From assembly GCA_019095985.1 (NCBI GenBank), contig CM032666.1, positions 56,419,698 to 56,483,697 of the forward strand: a DNA stretch of 64,000 nucleotides. The letters are read 5' to 3'. Each line of letters opens with the position of its first letter. The first letter of the stretch is position 1. Positions 63,550 through 64,000 of this stretch are shown here, in pieces. Source of the DNA: Streblospio benedicti. Taxonomy: Eukaryota > Annelida > Polychaeta > Spionida > Spionidae. A program made the position numbers and the translations under genes. The notes under the pieces are model-generated. The model had not been told where the DNA came from and did not search any database. It saw nothing but the letters and a program-made list of their open reading frames with translations.

Positions 63550-64000
63550 ACCCTTATTTATTTGATCTTTGATCTTAATGAAAAGTTATTTAGATAAACT
63601 TGAATGCTGAATACATGTATAAGTCACTGTCAATATATTGTATTATCACCTATAACAAAATAAAAAGTGCTTTACAACTTTTTATAGATATAAAATTTTG
63701 ATATTTGATAACTGGGGCGACCTAGATAATTATTATTATTATTATTATATGAAGATGTTTTCCTTTGAAACAAGTATGTTTCCTCTAACTTTTGATATAT
63801 GGACCTTAACTTTGTGCCTTTTGGTTCACAAAAGTCACAATAAAAACAAAAAAAAACAACAAAAAAATAACAATAATTTTAAGACTAGCCCAAACGTTAT
63901 TCTTTGCTTGTGTATATAAACATTAGTACATAACCCTATCAAAAAGGATAAAAGCACATAGTGCGAAATTTAGTGTACTTCCCTCTAGTGAATATTTCCT
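63550..64000. other. Non-coding end of window
   Basis: AT-rich with a short (TTA)n tract near 63729 and A-rich runs. No gene is seen. Confidence 0.45.

Overview
The window is AT-rich animal DNA. Small exons sit between GT-AG introns, and there are many non-autonomous DNA transposons, SINE/tRNA-like repeats and microsatellites. A Penelope-like retroelement with a GIY-YIG-type domain, a PIF/Harbinger transposon and FOLN-Kazal arrays suggest an invertebrate bilaterian, probably marine. I cannot name the species from sequence alone.

Layout: (1) 0.8-1.9 kb, a truncated LINE on the minus strand, then a MITE-rich stretch to 7 kb. (2) 7.1-24.8 kb (+), gene 1, a secreted-type protein. Two exons encode a Ly6/uPAR-like (three-finger) domain, followed by five FOLN+Kazal exon pairs; four of the five FOLN exons lie in nearly identical ~1.12 kb tandem units. 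Three small candidate exons and a candidate last exon may extend it to 26.7 kb. Its intron between the Ly6-like and FOLN parts carries a complete-looking 9,045-bp PIF/Harbinger element (8527-17571, TAA target duplication), itself split by a Penelope-like element with 225-bp inverted arms. (3) 32.6-40.3 kb (+), gene 2, a paralogue with the same architecture: Ly6-like exons, a decayed Kazal exon, three FOLN-Kazal pairs and a possible Cys-rich last exon. (4) 43.1-46.6 kb (-) and 50.6-56.1 kb (-), two tandem paralogous genes for small single-C2 proteins (143 and 183 residues by my splice models) resembling synaptotagmin C2B. The larger starts with an N-myristoylation-type MGQGNS. (5) 47.6-47.8 kb, a long (TTG)n tract. 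(6) 56.5-56.9 kb, a perfect 81-bp inverted repeat around tRNA-like half motifs. (7) 58-64 kb, a MITE and an 11-finger C2H2 zinc-finger gene (61.4-62.5 kb, +); a ~1 kb direct repeat lies upstream and downstream of it.

All internal FOLN and Kazal exons are phase 1-1, so modules can be duplicated, lost or skipped without breaking frame, which fits the tandem duplications, the relict exon and the frameshifted Kazal exon seen here. Exon coordinates come from hand reading of splice signals, reading phase and paralogue comparison. First exons of genes 1 and 2 were not found. No CRISPR array, rRNA gene or complete tRNA gene is visible.
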